Below are positions 1-9,400 of a stretch of 64,000 nt of DNA, piece after piece. The stretch comes from CAWFMO01 sp963817065 (lineage in GTDB: Bacteria > Actinomycetota > Thermoleophilia > Solirubrobacterales > 70-9), in assembly GCA_963817065.1 (NCBI GenBank), contig CAWFMO010000002.1:558001-622000 (forward strand), in the 5' to 3' direction. Both the position numbers and the translations under genes were made by a program. How positions within the stretch are numbered: position 1 is the stretch's first letter; each line of letters opens with the position of its first letter. Below the pieces are notes generated by a model. It searched no databases. It was not told the origin of the DNA and saw only the letters and a list, made by a program, of their open reading frames with translations.

Positions 1-1013
1 TGGACGGGCTCGCGCGGGTAGGTCTGCGCCTCGGCGGCGTAGTCCTTGATCGGGTTCTCCTCGTCGATCTCCTCGGGCAGGCCGAGCAGCTTGGGAAGCA
101 GGACCAGCTCCTTGATCAGGGCGATGATGTCGTCGTGGGTCAGGACCCTGGTCTCGAGGTCGACGTCGAGGTCGAGGCGAGCGTTGAGCTTGTAGCGGCC
201 GACCCGGGTGAGGTCGTAGCGCTTGGGGTCGAAGAACAGCTGCTCGAGCAGCGCCTTGGCGGCGTCCACCGAGGGCGGCTCGCCGGGGCGCTGCTTCTTG
301 AACAGCTCGATCAGCGCGCCCTCCTCCTCCTTGGTCGGGTCGGTATCGGCGGCGATCGTGTTCCTGATGTAGACCGAGTTGTCGAACATCTCGAGCAGCG
401 TCTTGTCGTCGACGTAGCCCATCGCGCGCAGCAGGACGGTGACCGGCAGCTTGCGCTTGCGGTCGATGCGGACGAAGACGCGGCCCTTCTTGTCGATCTC
501 GAGCTCGAGCCACGAGCCTCGTGCCGGCATCAGGTTGGCGATGAAGACCTGCTTCTCGCGGTCCTTGGGCTCCATGACGTAGGCGCCCGGGGAGCGGACG
601 AGCTGAGTGACGACGACGCGCTCGGTGCCGTTGATGATGAAGGTCCCGCGATCGGTCATCCACGGGAAGTCGCCCATGAAGACGGTCTGCTCGCGGATCT
701 CTCCGGTCTCGCGGTTCTGGAAAGCGACCTTGATGTTGAGCGGCCGCGAGTAGGTCATGTCCTTCTCGCGGCACTCCTCGACCGTATGCGCGGGATCGTC
801 GAAGCTCAGATCGCCGAAGACGATCGCGAGGTTCCCCGTGTAGTCCTCGGTCGGGGAGATGTCATCGATCGTGGCCCGGAGAAGTCCTTTCTTCGGGTCT
901 GTCAGCTCCGCGAACGAGCGGCGCTGAATATCGATCAGATGTGGGACTTCAAGCGTGTTCTCTAGGCGTGAAAAGCTCCTGCGGGGGACGGGCGCAGCAT
1001 GCTGGCGTGGCAA
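1..1013 (-). CDS. rpoB: RNA polymerase beta subunit, N-terminal part (cut by window edge)
   Basis: Beta subunit of DNA-dependent RNA polymerase, which with beta-prime forms the catalytic core. The 337 visible residues include the typical opening LENTLEVPHLIDIQ and the lobe region with TDRGTFIINGTERVVVTQL and RSPGAYV. The C-terminal two thirds lie left of the window. I chose the TTG at 1013 as start because a GAGGAG lies 8 nt upstream and no ATG or GTG occurs in frame before the conserved region; this gives a short basic leader (PRQHAAPVPRRSF). It is the last gene seen in the leftward ribosomal block, 238 nt after rplL. Identity is secure; the start is inferred. Confidence 0.95.
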   Translation of the reverse strand, partial: MPRQHAAPVPRRSFSRLENTLEVPHLIDIQRRSFAELTDPKKGLLRATIDDISPTEDYTGNLAIVFGDLSFDDPAHTVEECREKDMTYSRPLNIKVAFQNRETGEIREQTVFMGDFPWMTDRGTFIINGTERVVVTQLVRSPGAYVMEPKDREKQVFIANLMPARGSWLELEIDKKGRVFVRIDRKRKLPVTVLLRAMGYVDDKTLLEMFDNSVYIRNTIAADTDPTKEEEGALIELFKKQRPGEPPSVDAAKALLEQLFFDPKRYDLTRVGRYKLNARLDLDVDLETRVLTHDDIIALIKELVLLPKLLGLPEEIDEENPIKDYAAEAQTYPREPV

Positions 1014-1101
1014 GTGGGCGACTCCTCAGATAGTCGAAGAACTCTGGATCCCGCGCGAAAAGAGATTGGGGCAAGGCGATGCACCGGGCGCGCGACCGCA
1101 C

Positions 1102-1131
1102 AGGTTAACACAACGGTCTCGGGGTCCGCAA
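1102..1131 (-). promoter_or_regulatory. possible promoter in the rplL-rpoB spacer
   Basis: The 238-nt gap between rplL and rpoB holds, on the minus strand, TTGCGG, an 18-nt spacer and TAACCT. These resemble -35 and -10 elements and lie about 90 nt before the rpoB start. An additional rpoB promoter in this gap is common in bacteria. This is a motif match only. Confidence 0.3.
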
Positions 1132-1251
1132 GCCCTGGCGCCTCGGCGACGCCACGCGGCTGGAAACCTTAGCGGAAAATCGGCCGTAGCGGGCGGATTC
1201 CGGCGGTCCAGCGGACGTCTTTTCGGGCCCCGAGAGGCCGGCGACGCCGAG

Positions 1252-1632
1252 CTACTTGAGCTCGGCGGAGCCGCCGGCCTCCTCGATCTCCTTCAGCAGG
1301 GTCTCCCCCTCTTCGCGCTCGATGCCCTCCTTGACGGGCTTGGGAGCCTCGTCGACGAGTGCCTTGGCCTCCTTGAGGCCGAGACCGGTCGCGGCGCGAA
1401 CCGCCTTGATGACCTGGATCTTCTTCTCGCCGGCCGCGGTGAGAACGACGTCGACCGTGGTCGACTCCTCCTCGTCACCGCCACCGCCGTCGCCGCCCGC
1501 CGCCGGAGCAGCTGCTGCGACCGCCGTTGCGGAGACGCCGAACTCCTCCTCGAGCGCCTTGATCCGCTCGGAGAGCTCGAGCACCGAGATGCCCTTGAGC
1601 TCCTCGATCCAATCCTGGGTGCTGGTTGCCAT
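1252..1632 (-). CDS. rplL: 50S ribosomal protein L7/L12
   Basis: Stalk protein that recruits translation factors to the ribosome. At 126 residues it has the normal length: an N-terminal dimerisation helix region (residues 1-35), a flexible Ala/Gly/Asp/Glu hinge (about 36-58), and the conserved C-terminal domain beginning [18 protein letters not shown] with [12 protein letters not shown]. The hinge is unusually acidic and glycine-rich ([12 protein letters not shown]). It starts 2 nt after the rplJ stop, so the two are probably translationally coupled, as usual for the stalk proteins. Confidence 0.97.
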   Translation of the reverse strand: MATSTQDWIEELKGISVLELSERIKALEEEFGVSATAVAAAAPAAGGDGGGGDEEESTTVDVVLTAAGEKKIQVIKAVRAATGLGLKEAKALVDEAPKPVKEGIEREEGETLLKEIEEAGGSAELK

Positions 1633-1634
1633 AT

Positions 1635-2441
1635 CTATTCCTCCTTTCCTTCATTTTCCGCCACGTCCTCGGCTTCGCCTGCGGGCGTATCGGGTGTCTG
1701 TTCGGGTTCTGAAGTCTGTTCGCCGGCTTCCTGCTCCGGCTTCTGCTCCTCGGGTGCCTGCTCCTGCGCGGGCTCGCCGGTCGGCTCGTCCTCGGAGGGC
1801 TGCTCCTCGGCGTCTTTGCCGGCCGATTCTTCCTCCGGCTTCTCTTCGGCCGTCGGCTCCTCGGCCTGCTCAGCGGGAGCTTCCTCGGCCGGCGCCTCCG
1901 GCTCGGCGGCCGGGGCCTCGCCGGTGACCAGGCCCTGGTCGGCGATCTGCTTGAGCTGCTGCGCGAATCCCGAGATCATCGAGCCGAGGCCGCGGACGAG
2001 GCCGGTGATCGGGCTCGCGACCATGCCCGCGATCTGGGCGTTCATCTGGTCGCGGCCGGGGAGCTTGGCGATCGCCTTGAACTGGTCGGGCTCGAGCACC
2101 TCGCCCTCCATCAGGCCGCCCTTGTAGGTGAGCACCTCGTATTCGGATCCGAGCTTGGTGATCGTCTTGGCGGCGAGCGCGACGTCGCCCTTGACCAGCG
2201 CCAGTGCGGTCGGGCCCTCGAGCCATTCCTTGAGCGACTCGGTGCCGGCGTCGTCGGCGGCCCGCAGCGTGAGCCGGTTCTTGACCACGCGGAAACGCGC
2301 GTCGGCCTCGCGGAGCTGGGCGCGGAGCTCGGCGGCCTGCGGGACGCTGATCCCCCGGTAGTCGACGGCGAAGATCGCCTCGGACTCGGAGAGCTCCTTC
2401 GAGAGCTCCGCGACTACGGCTTCTTTCTGGTCTCTTTTCAC
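1635..2441 (-). CDS. rplJ: 50S ribosomal protein L10 with long acidic C-terminal extension
   Basis: Stalk base protein that anchors L7/L12 dimers. Residues 1-175 look like normal L10 ([28 protein letters not shown] near the start, then [14 protein letters not shown]). Typical L10 is about 165-175 residues; this one has 268. The extra roughly 90 residues are almost only Glu, Ala, Pro, Gln, Ser and Thr, low complexity and strongly acidic. The extension follows the helical region that binds L12 in other bacteria. The frame is clean and stops just before rplL, so it appears genuine. Function of the extension is unknown. Confidence 0.95.
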   Translation of the reverse strand: MKRDQKEAVVAELSKELSESEAIFAVDYRGISVPQAAELRAQLREADARFRVVKNRLTLRAADDAGTESLKEWLEGPTALALVKGDVALAAKTITKLGSEYEVLTYKGGLMEGEVLEPDQFKAIAKLPGRDQMNAQIAGMVASPITGLVRGLGSMISGFAQQLKQIADQGLVTGEAPAAEPEAPAEEAPAEQAEEPTAEEKPEEESAGKDAEEQPSEDEPTGEPAQEQAPEEQKPEQEAGEQTSEPEQTPDTPAGEAEDVAENEGKEE

Positions 2442-2568
2442 GGTGTCGGACTACCTTGGTGACCGCGCGGGCGGGCGCGGACATGGCCGTCCGGCACCAC
2501 CTGCACCGGACTTGCGGGCCTTGCGCTGCGTGCGGCCCCGCCGGTGGTCTTTGGCAGAGCGCGAAAGC
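2442..2568 (-). ncRNA. probable L10 leader (rplJ-rplL autoregulatory 5' region)
   Basis: The 127 nt between the upstream propeller gene and rplJ contain GC-rich arms able to form stem-loops. The position is where the L10 leader, the mRNA site bound by the L10-L12 complex to repress its own synthesis, is normally found. I assign it from position and base-pairing potential only. A covariance search with the Rfam L10 leader model would decide. Confidence 0.45.
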
Positions 2569-3795
2569 TTACTGCTTGAGCTTGTTCTTGCCCGCGCCGC
2601 CCTTGAGCAGGTCCGATTCGCCGCCGCCGCGCAAGAGGTCGCGGCCGCCGCTGCCGACCAGGATGTCGGCCGCCTTGCCGCCGGAGAGCTTGTCGTTCCC
2701 GGGGCCGCCGAAGATCCGGTCCTTGCCCGAGCCTCCGGTCAGCCGGTCGTTTCCGTTGCCGCCGCAGATCCGATCCTGTCCGCCGAGGCCGGCGATCCGG
2801 TCGTTGCCCGCGAAGGCGACGATCACGTCGGGGCCCTTGGTTCCTCGCAGCACGTCATCGCCGAGCGTGCCGACGATGTTGGCGCGCTGCTTCGAGCACT
2901 CCTGGAAGGGCTGGTAGTCGGGGTTCGTGTCGTCGGCGGAGCTGACGACCGTGATCGGGAACTGGTTCGCGCCGTTGACGCTCATCGTGTAGATGTCGAG
3001 GTTGAGATTCGAGCGGGCGCTCGAGAAGGCGATCTCATCTCCCGTGCGCGAGAACGCCGGGTCGGAGTCGTTGACGGTCGTGGCGGCGGTCAGATTTGCG
3101 AGGAAGGCGCCGGCCGAGGTCGCGAGCAGGATGTCCTCGTCGCCTCCCTGGACTCCGGTGTAGGCGATCTGCGTCCCGTCGGGCGAGTAGTCGGGCTCGG
3201 ATTGGCTGTCGGGCCCGGCGATCAGGCTCGAGAGCCCCGAGCCGTCCACGCCCATCGTGAAGATGTCCTCGTCGCCGGCAGGGCTCGTGCGGCTGAAGGC
3301 GATCGTCTTGCCGTCGGGGGAGAAGGTCGGGTCGGAATCCGCCAGCAGGTAGCCCGCGGTCAGATTGACGAGGTCGGTGCCGTCGGTGTCGACGGCGAAT
3401 ACGTCGCGCGTCGGCCCCTGGCCGCGGGTGAACGCGATCCGCTTGCCGTCGGGCGAGAACGCCGGCTCGCCGTCGTTGCCGCCGGAGGGGGTGATCGCGA
3501 CCGGGTCCGAGCCGTCGGCGTTGATCAGCACGATGTCGGTGTCGCCCCCGAGCTTGCTCGTCAACGCGATCCGCCTGCCCTCGGGCGAGTAGACCGGCTC
3601 GGTGTTCAGGGCGCCGAAGCTCGAGGAGATGTTGGTCGGGTTCTCGCCGAAGATGCTGACCACGAACACGTCCGCCTCGCCCGCCGCGTAGGCGAGCTGT
3701 CCCTGCTTGCCGGGAGGGAAGGCCGCCTGGCTCTGCGCGGCGAAGAGCAGCGAGCCCGTGACCAGCGCGATCGCCGCCGCGCTGATGCGGGCCAC
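2569..3795 (-). CDS. secreted TolB-like beta-propeller protein with C-terminal RTX-type repeats
   Basis: Predicted exported 408-residue protein. Residues 1-24 form a signal peptide (AAAIALVTGSLLFAAQSQA). Residues about 30-300 hold repeated PD40/TolB-like blades with FSPDGKRIAFTR or FSPDGKTIAFSR motifs. Residues about 305-400 carry glycine/aspartate nonapeptides (GNDRLTGGSGKDRIFGG, GPGNDKL) typical of RTX calcium-binding beta-rolls. The GTG start lies one nucleotide after the rplA stop, so it is very likely cotranscribed and coupled with ribosomal genes, an odd place for a secreted protein. It ends with a mild basic tail (KNKLKQ). Role unknown; surface or extracellular calcium-binding protein is the best guess. 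Confidence 0.85.
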   Translation of the reverse strand: MARISAAAIALVTGSLLFAAQSQAAFPPGKQGQLAYAAGEADVFVVSIFGENPTNISSSFGALNTEPVYSPEGRRIALTSKLGGDTDIVLINADGSDPVAITPSGGNDGEPAFSPDGKRIAFTRGQGPTRDVFAVDTDGTDLVNLTAGYLLADSDPTFSPDGKTIAFSRTSPAGDEDIFTMGVDGSGLSSLIAGPDSQSEPDYSPDGTQIAYTGVQGGDEDILLATSAGAFLANLTAATTVNDSDPAFSRTGDEIAFSSARSNLNLDIYTMSVNGANQFPITVVSSADDTNPDYQPFQECSKQRANIVGTLGDDVLRGTKGPDVIVAFAGNDRIAGLGGQDRICGGNGNDRLTGGSGKDRIFGGPGNDKLSGGKAADILVGSGGRDLLRGGGESDLLKGGAGKNKLKQ

Positions 3796-3796
3796 G

Positions 3797-4546
3797 TCAG
3801 CCGGCTGGGACCGGCTCGGCGTCCTCGGCGGGGGCTGCCCCGCCGAGAATCTCCGCGGCGCGCGTGCGCCCCGGGTCCACCCTTATCCCTGGCCCCATCG
3901 TGGTCGTGAGCGTGAGCGAGAGCAGGTAGCGCCCCTTCGCCGCCGCGGGCTTCGCCCGGATCAGCTCCTCGATCACGGCGGCGTAGTTCTCGAGCAGCGC
4001 TCGCTCGTCGAAGCTGGTGCGCCCGATCGTCAGGTGGATGATCGCCTGCTTGTCGGTCCGGTACTCGACTTTGCCCGCCTTGGCCTCGCCGACGGCCTTG
4101 GCGATGTCGTCGGTGACGGTGCCGACCTTCGGGTTCGGCATCTTGCCCTGCGGGCCGAGCACCCGGCCGAGCTTGCCGACCTCGGGCATCAGCGCCGGGG
4201 TCGAGATCGCGACGTCGAAGTCGGTCCAGCCCTCCTCGACCTTCGCGGCGAGGTCGCCGGCGCCGACGAAGTCCGCGCCGGCCTCCTCGGCCGCGCGCGC
4301 CTGCTCGCCCTCGGCGAAGACGGCGACCGAAACGTTCTTGCCGAGCCCGGCGGGAAGCGCGAGCGTGCCGCGCAGCTGCTCCTCGGCGTGGCGGACGTTG
4401 ACGCCGAGCCGAGCGTGGAGCTCGACCGACTCGTCGAAGTTCGCGGTCGCGCTGTGCTTGACCAGCGAGACGGCCTCGGCGGGCATGTAGGGCCGGCCGG
4501 GCTCGATCTTCTCGCGCAGCTCGCGGTAGCGCTTGCTCCTCGCCAT
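3797..4546 (-). CDS. rplA: 50S ribosomal protein L1
   Basis: L1 forms the mobile stalk near the ribosomal E site and can repress its own operon. The 249-residue protein shows the family signature region (PNPKVGTVTDDIAKAV) and LGPQGKMPNPK. The start ATG overlaps the rplK stop (ATGA). The C-terminus extends a little beyond the usual TTMGPGIRVD end with a Pro/Ala/Glu-rich tail (about 20 residues). Confidence 0.97.
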   Translation of the reverse strand: MARSKRYRELREKIEPGRPYMPAEAVSLVKHSATANFDESVELHARLGVNVRHAEEQLRGTLALPAGLGKNVSVAVFAEGEQARAAEEAGADFVGAGDLAAKVEEGWTDFDVAISTPALMPEVGKLGRVLGPQGKMPNPKVGTVTDDIAKAVGEAKAGKVEYRTDKQAIIHLTIGRTSFDERALLENYAAVIEELIRAKPAAAKGRYLLSLTLTTTMGPGIRVDPGRTRAAEILGGAAPAEDAEPVPAG

Positions 4547-4977
4547 CAGTCCAGCCCCTCGACCTCGACGCCCATCGAGCGGGCGGTGCCGGCGATGATC
4601 TTGTCGGCGGCGTCGAGGTCGTTGGCGTTCAGGTCGGGCATCTTGCGCTCCGCGATCTGGCGCACCTGGGCGGCGTTGATCTTGCCGACCTTCTCGACGT
4701 GGGGCTCGCCGGAGCCCTTATCGATCCCTGCGGCCTCCTTGATCAGCACGGCGGCCGGCGGGGTCTTGGTGATGAAGGTGAACGAGCGGTCCTCGAAGAC
4801 CGTGATCTCGACCGGGATGATCGTCCCGGTGTCGGCCTGCGTCTCGGCGTTGAACGCCTTGCAGAACTCCATGATGTTGACCCCGTGCTGGCCCAGCGCG
4901 GGACCGACCGGGGGCGCCGGGTTGGCCGCCCCGGCGGGGATCTGAAGCTTGATCTTTGTCAGCTCTTTCTTCGCCAT
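4546..4977 (-). CDS. rplK: 50S ribosomal protein L11
   Basis: L11 binds 23S rRNA at the GTPase-associated centre. Its 143 residues match family length and show the proline-rich N-terminal motif ([20 protein letters not shown]) and a C-terminal [15 protein letters not shown] end. It overlaps rplA by 4 nt and lies 14 nt after nusG, the standard order. Confidence 0.97.
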   Translation of the reverse strand: MAKKELTKIKLQIPAGAANPAPPVGPALGQHGVNIMEFCKAFNAETQADTGTIIPVEITVFEDRSFTFITKTPPAAVLIKEAAGIDKGSGEPHVEKVGKINAAQVRQIAERKMPDLNANDLDAADKIIAGTARSMGVEVEGLD

Positions 4978-4991
4978 CGTGCCGAGGGTAG

Positions 4992-5513
4992 CTAGATCTT
5001 CTTGACCTGGTCGTAGTTGACCTCGACCGGCGTCTCGCGGCCGAAGATCGAGACCAGGACCTTGAGCTTCGCCGCGTCCTCGTTGATCTCGGCGATCTCG
5101 CCGGAGAAGTCGGCGAGCGGGCCGGAGATCACCTTCACCGACTCGCCGATCGAGAACTGGGCCTGGGTGCGGGGGCGCTCGGCGGACTCGCGGTGCAGGA
5201 GCCGGTCGACCTCGGGCTTCGAGAGCGCGACGGGCTTGTTTCGCGAGCCGACGAATCCGGTGACGCCGGGCGTGTTCTTGACCAGCCCCCAGGAGTCGTC
5301 GGTCATCTCCATGTTGACGAGCACGTAGCCGGGCATCGTGCGCTTCTCCTTGGTCTCCTTCTGCCCGTCCTTCATCTCCGAGACCTGCTCGGTCGGGACG
5401 ACGACCTGGCGCACGTTGCGCTCCTGGCTCATCGAGTGCACGCGGTGCTCGAGGTTCTGTTTGACCTTGTTCTCGTGCCCGGAGTAGGTGTTGATGACGT
5501 ACCAGCGAAACAT
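4992..5513 (-). CDS. nusG: transcription termination/antitermination factor NusG
   Basis: Links RNA polymerase to Rho or the ribosome. The 173 residues start with the NGN domain ([21 protein letters not shown]) and end with a KOW domain ([18 protein letters not shown]). There is none of the long acidic N-terminal extension seen in some Actinobacteria such as Streptomyces. It lies 23 nt downstream of secE and 14 nt upstream of rplK. Confidence 0.96.
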   Translation of the reverse strand: MFRWYVINTYSGHENKVKQNLEHRVHSMSQERNVRQVVVPTEQVSEMKDGQKETKEKRTMPGYVLVNMEMTDDSWGLVKNTPGVTGFVGSRNKPVALSKPEVDRLLHRESAERPRTQAQFSIGESVKVISGPLADFSGEIAEINEDAAKLKVLVSIFGRETPVEVNYDQVKKI

Positions 5514-5536
5514 TCAGAGTTCTCCCGTTCGGTCTC

Positions 5537-6123
5537 TTAGAGGACTTGCTTGACGAGCCAGTTGAATGCGGCGTCGAGGGCGCCGAGGTAGGCGGCCATC
5601 ACGGCGACGAAGATCAGGGTGACGGCCGAGGCCTGGACGAGCGTGTCGCGATCGGGCCACTGGACCTTCTTGAGCTCGGCCCAGCAGGAGATCAGGAAGC
5701 CGATCACGGCGCCGCGGCGGCGCTCCTCGACCGGGGCGTCCTTGCGCATCTTGGCCTGCGACTCGAGCTGCTTGCGCTCGCGCTCCTTCTCGGCCTTGCG
5801 CTCGGCGCGCTGCTCGCGGCGCGACTTCTTCTGCGGCTCGGCCGGCGTCGGGGTGTCGGCGCGCGAGGGCGCCGGCGCCGCGGGTACCTCGGCCGGGGAG
5901 TCGGGCGGCGCGGACTGGGTCTCCATCGAAGCCTCGAACTCGGCGACGTCGCCGGAGACCGGGACCTGGGTGTCGTGCTGGGCGTGGGACTCCTGTCGGA
6001 GCGCGACTCCTGCTCCGCCCCCTCGGCGGGCTGGGAACGCTGTTGCCCGGCCTGGCCCTGGCGCTGCTGCTCGGCTTCGCGGGCGCGTTTCTCTGCCTTG
6101 CGCTGGGCGCGTGTCTTCGCCAC
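5537..6123 (-). CDS. secE: preprotein translocase subunit SecE, with an apparent frameshift in the N-terminal extension
   Basis: Small membrane subunit of the SecYEG translocon. The core is clear at the C-terminus: [17 protein letters not shown], then one membrane segment ([19 protein letters not shown]). A GTG at 6123 overlaps the rpmG stop (TAGTG) and begins a plausible basic N-terminus ([20 protein letters not shown]). That frame does not reach the SecE core; reading must shift near 5990-6010 to enter [15 protein letters not shown]. Without a shift, the in-frame ATG at 5926 gives a 129-residue protein that still holds the whole core. Either the 5' part is broken or mis-sequenced, or 5926 is the real start. 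The span given covers both readings. Confidence 0.85.
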
Positions 6124-6284
6124 TACCGCGTCTCTTTATGCGGGGTGTGGCGGCCGCACCAGCGGCAGTACTTGCGCAGCTCGACCCGGTCGGGCGAGTT
6201 GCGGCGCGACTTATTCGTCTGGTAGTTGCGGCGCTTGCACTCTTCACATGCAAGCGTCACGGCGATTCGTACGTCTGAGGCCAT
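6123..6284 (-). CDS. rpmG: 50S ribosomal protein L33, zinc-binding form
   Basis: A 53-residue ribosomal protein: [19 protein letters not shown] at the start, then [10 protein letters not shown] and a [15 protein letters not shown] end. The two CxxC pairs (Cys13/16 and Cys40/43) mark the zinc-binding C+ type. An AGGAG lies just upstream of the ATG. It is the first gene of the leftward ribosomal block and its stop overlaps the likely secE start. Confidence 0.95.
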   Translation of the reverse strand: MASDVRIAVTLACEECKRRNYQTNKSRRNSPDRVELRKYCRWCGRHTPHKETR

Positions 6285-6335
6285 TTCTCCTCTGCTATCT
6301 CACTCGACTGCGGGATCCGACAACGGACCCAACAA

Positions 6336-6365
6336 GAAAAAACCCCCGGCCAGGCGGCCCGAGGT
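6336..6365 (-). terminator. probable intrinsic terminator
   Basis: On the minus strand a GC-rich imperfect hairpin (CCTCGGGCC, loop GCCT, GGCCGGGGG) is followed by TTTTTTC. It lies about 55 nt past the stop of the giant gene ending at 6421 and before rpmG, so it should end the giant-gene transcript and separate it from the ribosomal block. The stem has a mismatch. Confidence 0.6.
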
Positions 6366-6420
6366 AGGCGAAGGATAGCGCGCCGCGCGCGCCATCCCCG
6401 TCTCCTCTTCTCTCAGCGCG

Positions 6421-9400
6421 CTACTTCTTCTTCTTCTTGCGAACGCACTTCTTCTTTTTCTTGCCCTTGACCTTCTTGAGCTTGAAGCCCTTGCGGCACT
6501 TCTGCGCGGTTCCGGTTCCGGATCCGGTTCCGGGCGGGTTGGTGACCGGCGGGGTCGTTCCGGGCGTCTGGCCGGCGGGCGAGGTGATCAGCCAGCTGTA
6601 GGTGTCGGAGCTCTCGCGGTCGAGCTCGTCGGTGCCGCGGACGATGAACACGTGCGGCCCGACGCTCAGCCCCGTGTATGCGTGGGCGGTGTTCGAGTCG
6701 CAGGCCGCGAACGCCGCGCCGTCGAGCTGGCATTCGACCGTCGCCAGCGCGTCGTCGACCGTGAACGCGAAGCTGGCGCTGGTCTCGGTCGTCGAGGCCG
6801 GCGGCTGGGCCGTGATCGTGACCACCGGGGCCGTCGTGTCGACGTTCCACTCGTGCTCGTCGGTGCCCACGTTTCCCGCCTCGTCGATCGCGAAGACCGT
6901 GAACTCGTGCGGGCCCTCGGAGAGCGCCGTGGCGACCGTGAACGGGTCGGTACACGGAACCGCGGGGTCGAGATCGACCTTGCACTCGAAGTGGTCGACG
7001 TCGCCGGCCGGCGAGCTGAACGTGAACTCGGGCGTCTGGTCGTCGTCCGGATCGCCCGGCGCCGAGTTGATCGTCACCGGCGGCGCGTCGAGATCGACCG
7101 TCCAGGTGTGAGTGTCGCTGGAATCGTTGCCGAGCGCGTCCTCTCCGCTGACGGTGAAGGTGTGATCGGCGTCGCCGAGACCGGTGAAGTCCTGCGGCGA
7201 TGTGCAGGGGTTGATCGGCGTCTCGCCGTCGAGCTGGCAGGTGACCGTGGCCGGGATGGCGTCGCCGATCGTGAACTCGAAGTGCGCGTTGGTCGAGTTG
7301 GTCGGGTCATCCGGCGCGGCGGTGATCTCGATGTCGGCACCGGTCGTGTCGAGCGCCCAGGTGAAGGCGTCGGCGGGGCCGGTGTTGCCGGCGGCATCGG
7401 TCGCCTGGACCTCGAAGGTGTGCGAGCCGTCCCCGGTCACCGGGAAGGTGTCGCCCGGATCGCAGGCCGCGAACGGGTCGGTGTCGAGTCGGCACTCAAA
7501 CGTCGCGTTCGGGTCCTCGTCCGAGCTGAAGGTGAACTCGGGCGCGGTGTCGCTGGAGGGGTCGGTCGGGGTCGGGGGGTCGATCGTCGCGACCGGGGCG
7601 GTCTGGTCGACGTCCCATTCGTGGGTGTCCGACCCGGTGTTGGCGGCGTCATCCGTCGCCCGGACCGTGAACGTGTGCGGGCCCTCACCGACGACCGTGC
7701 GGTCCTCCGGGGAGTCGCAGGACGCGAACGCCTCGCCGTCGAGCGAGCACTCGACATCCGCGCTCGGGTCGTCGACGGTGAACTCGAAGTGGGCGTCGAG
7801 CGAGTTGGTCGGGTCGTCGGGGCCGTCCGTGATCACGACCTCCGGGGTCGCGGCCTCGACGATCCAGGTGAAGGAGTCTTCGCCGAAGTTGCCGGCCTCG
7901 TCGTAGACCCTGACCGTGAACGTGTGCTCGCCATCGGCGAGCTCCGGCGTCACCTCGTGCGGCGAGGAACAGAGCTCGAAGTCGCCGGCATCGATCTGGC
8001 ACTCGAAGCGGTCGACGTCGCCGTCGGGTGAGGAGAACTCGAACTCGGGCGTCGTGTCAGCCGACGGGTCGGTCGGCTGGTCGTCGATCGTCACCGTGGG
8101 CGCACCGGTCTCGACCGTCCAGGTGAATGAGGCGGGAGTCGGATCGACGTTGCCGAGCGCGTCGGTCGCCTGAACCTCGAAGGTGCGCGAACCGTCGGTC
8201 ACCGGGAAGCTGTCTCCCGACACGCAGGCCGCGAACGGGTCCGCGTCGAGCCGGCACTCGAAGGTCGAGTTCGCCTTGTCGGAGCTGAAGAAGAACTCCG
8301 GATCGGTGTCGTTCGACGGATCGGTCGGGGTCGGCGGGTCGATCGTCGTCTCCGGCGCGGCGGTGTCGATCGTCCATTCGTGCGAGAGGCTCGACTCGTT
8401 GCCGAGTGCGTCAAACGCGGTCACCGTGAACGTGTGGTCGCCGTCGGCGACGTCGGTGAAGTCCTGCGGCGAGGCGCAGGGGTCGATCGGCGTCTCCGCG
8501 TCGAGCTGGCAGGTGACGGCGACGGCGTCGCCGACCGTGAACTCGAAGTGGGGATCGTTGGAGTTCGTCGGATCGTCGGGAGCATCCGTGAACTCGATCT
8601 CGGAGCCGGTCGTGTCGACCGTCCAGGTGTGGGAGTCGGCACCCACGTTGCCGGCCGTGTCGTTGCCGGTGACGACGAAGGTGTGCGAACCGTCGCCGAG
8701 GTCCGTGTAGTCCTGCGAGCTGAACGAGTCGCAGGCGACGAACGCGCCGAGGTCGAGCGAGCACTCGACGCTCTCGAGGTTCAGGTCGCTCGCCGTGAAC
8801 TCGAAGTGAGCGTCATCCGAGGCGGTGGGATCGTCTGGGGCGTCGGTGATGTCGACCACGGGGAAGGTGGTGTCGAGCTCCCAGGTGAACGAGTCGGCAG
8901 CGCCGACGTTGCCGGGCCCGTCGATCGCCCGGACCTCGAAGGTGTGGTCGCCTTCCCCGGTGACCGGGAACGTGTCGCCCGAGACGCAGTTAAGGAATGG
9001 GTCGGTGTCGAGGCTGCACTCGAAAGTCGCGCTCGGGTCGTTGGAGCTGAAGAAGAACTCGGGATCCGTGTCGTTCGAGGGATCGGTCGGCGTCGGGGGA
9101 TCGATCGTCGCGATCGGGGCGGTCAGGTCGACGTTCCAGCTGTGCGAAGCGAGGGGGCCGGTGTTACCGGCCACGTCGACCGCCCTGACGTCGAAGGTGT
9201 GCGGGCCCTCGCCGAGCGCCGGCGTGACCTCGAACGGCGAGCTGCAGGTGTCGAAGAGGCCGCCGTCGAGGCTGCACTCGAAGCGGTCGACGTCGAGATC
9301 GACGGAGCTGAACTGGAACTCGGGCGTCGTGTCGTTGGAGGGATCGTCGGGCGCAACGTCGATCGTCGCCGACGGCGCCGCGGTGTCGATGTCCCACGTG

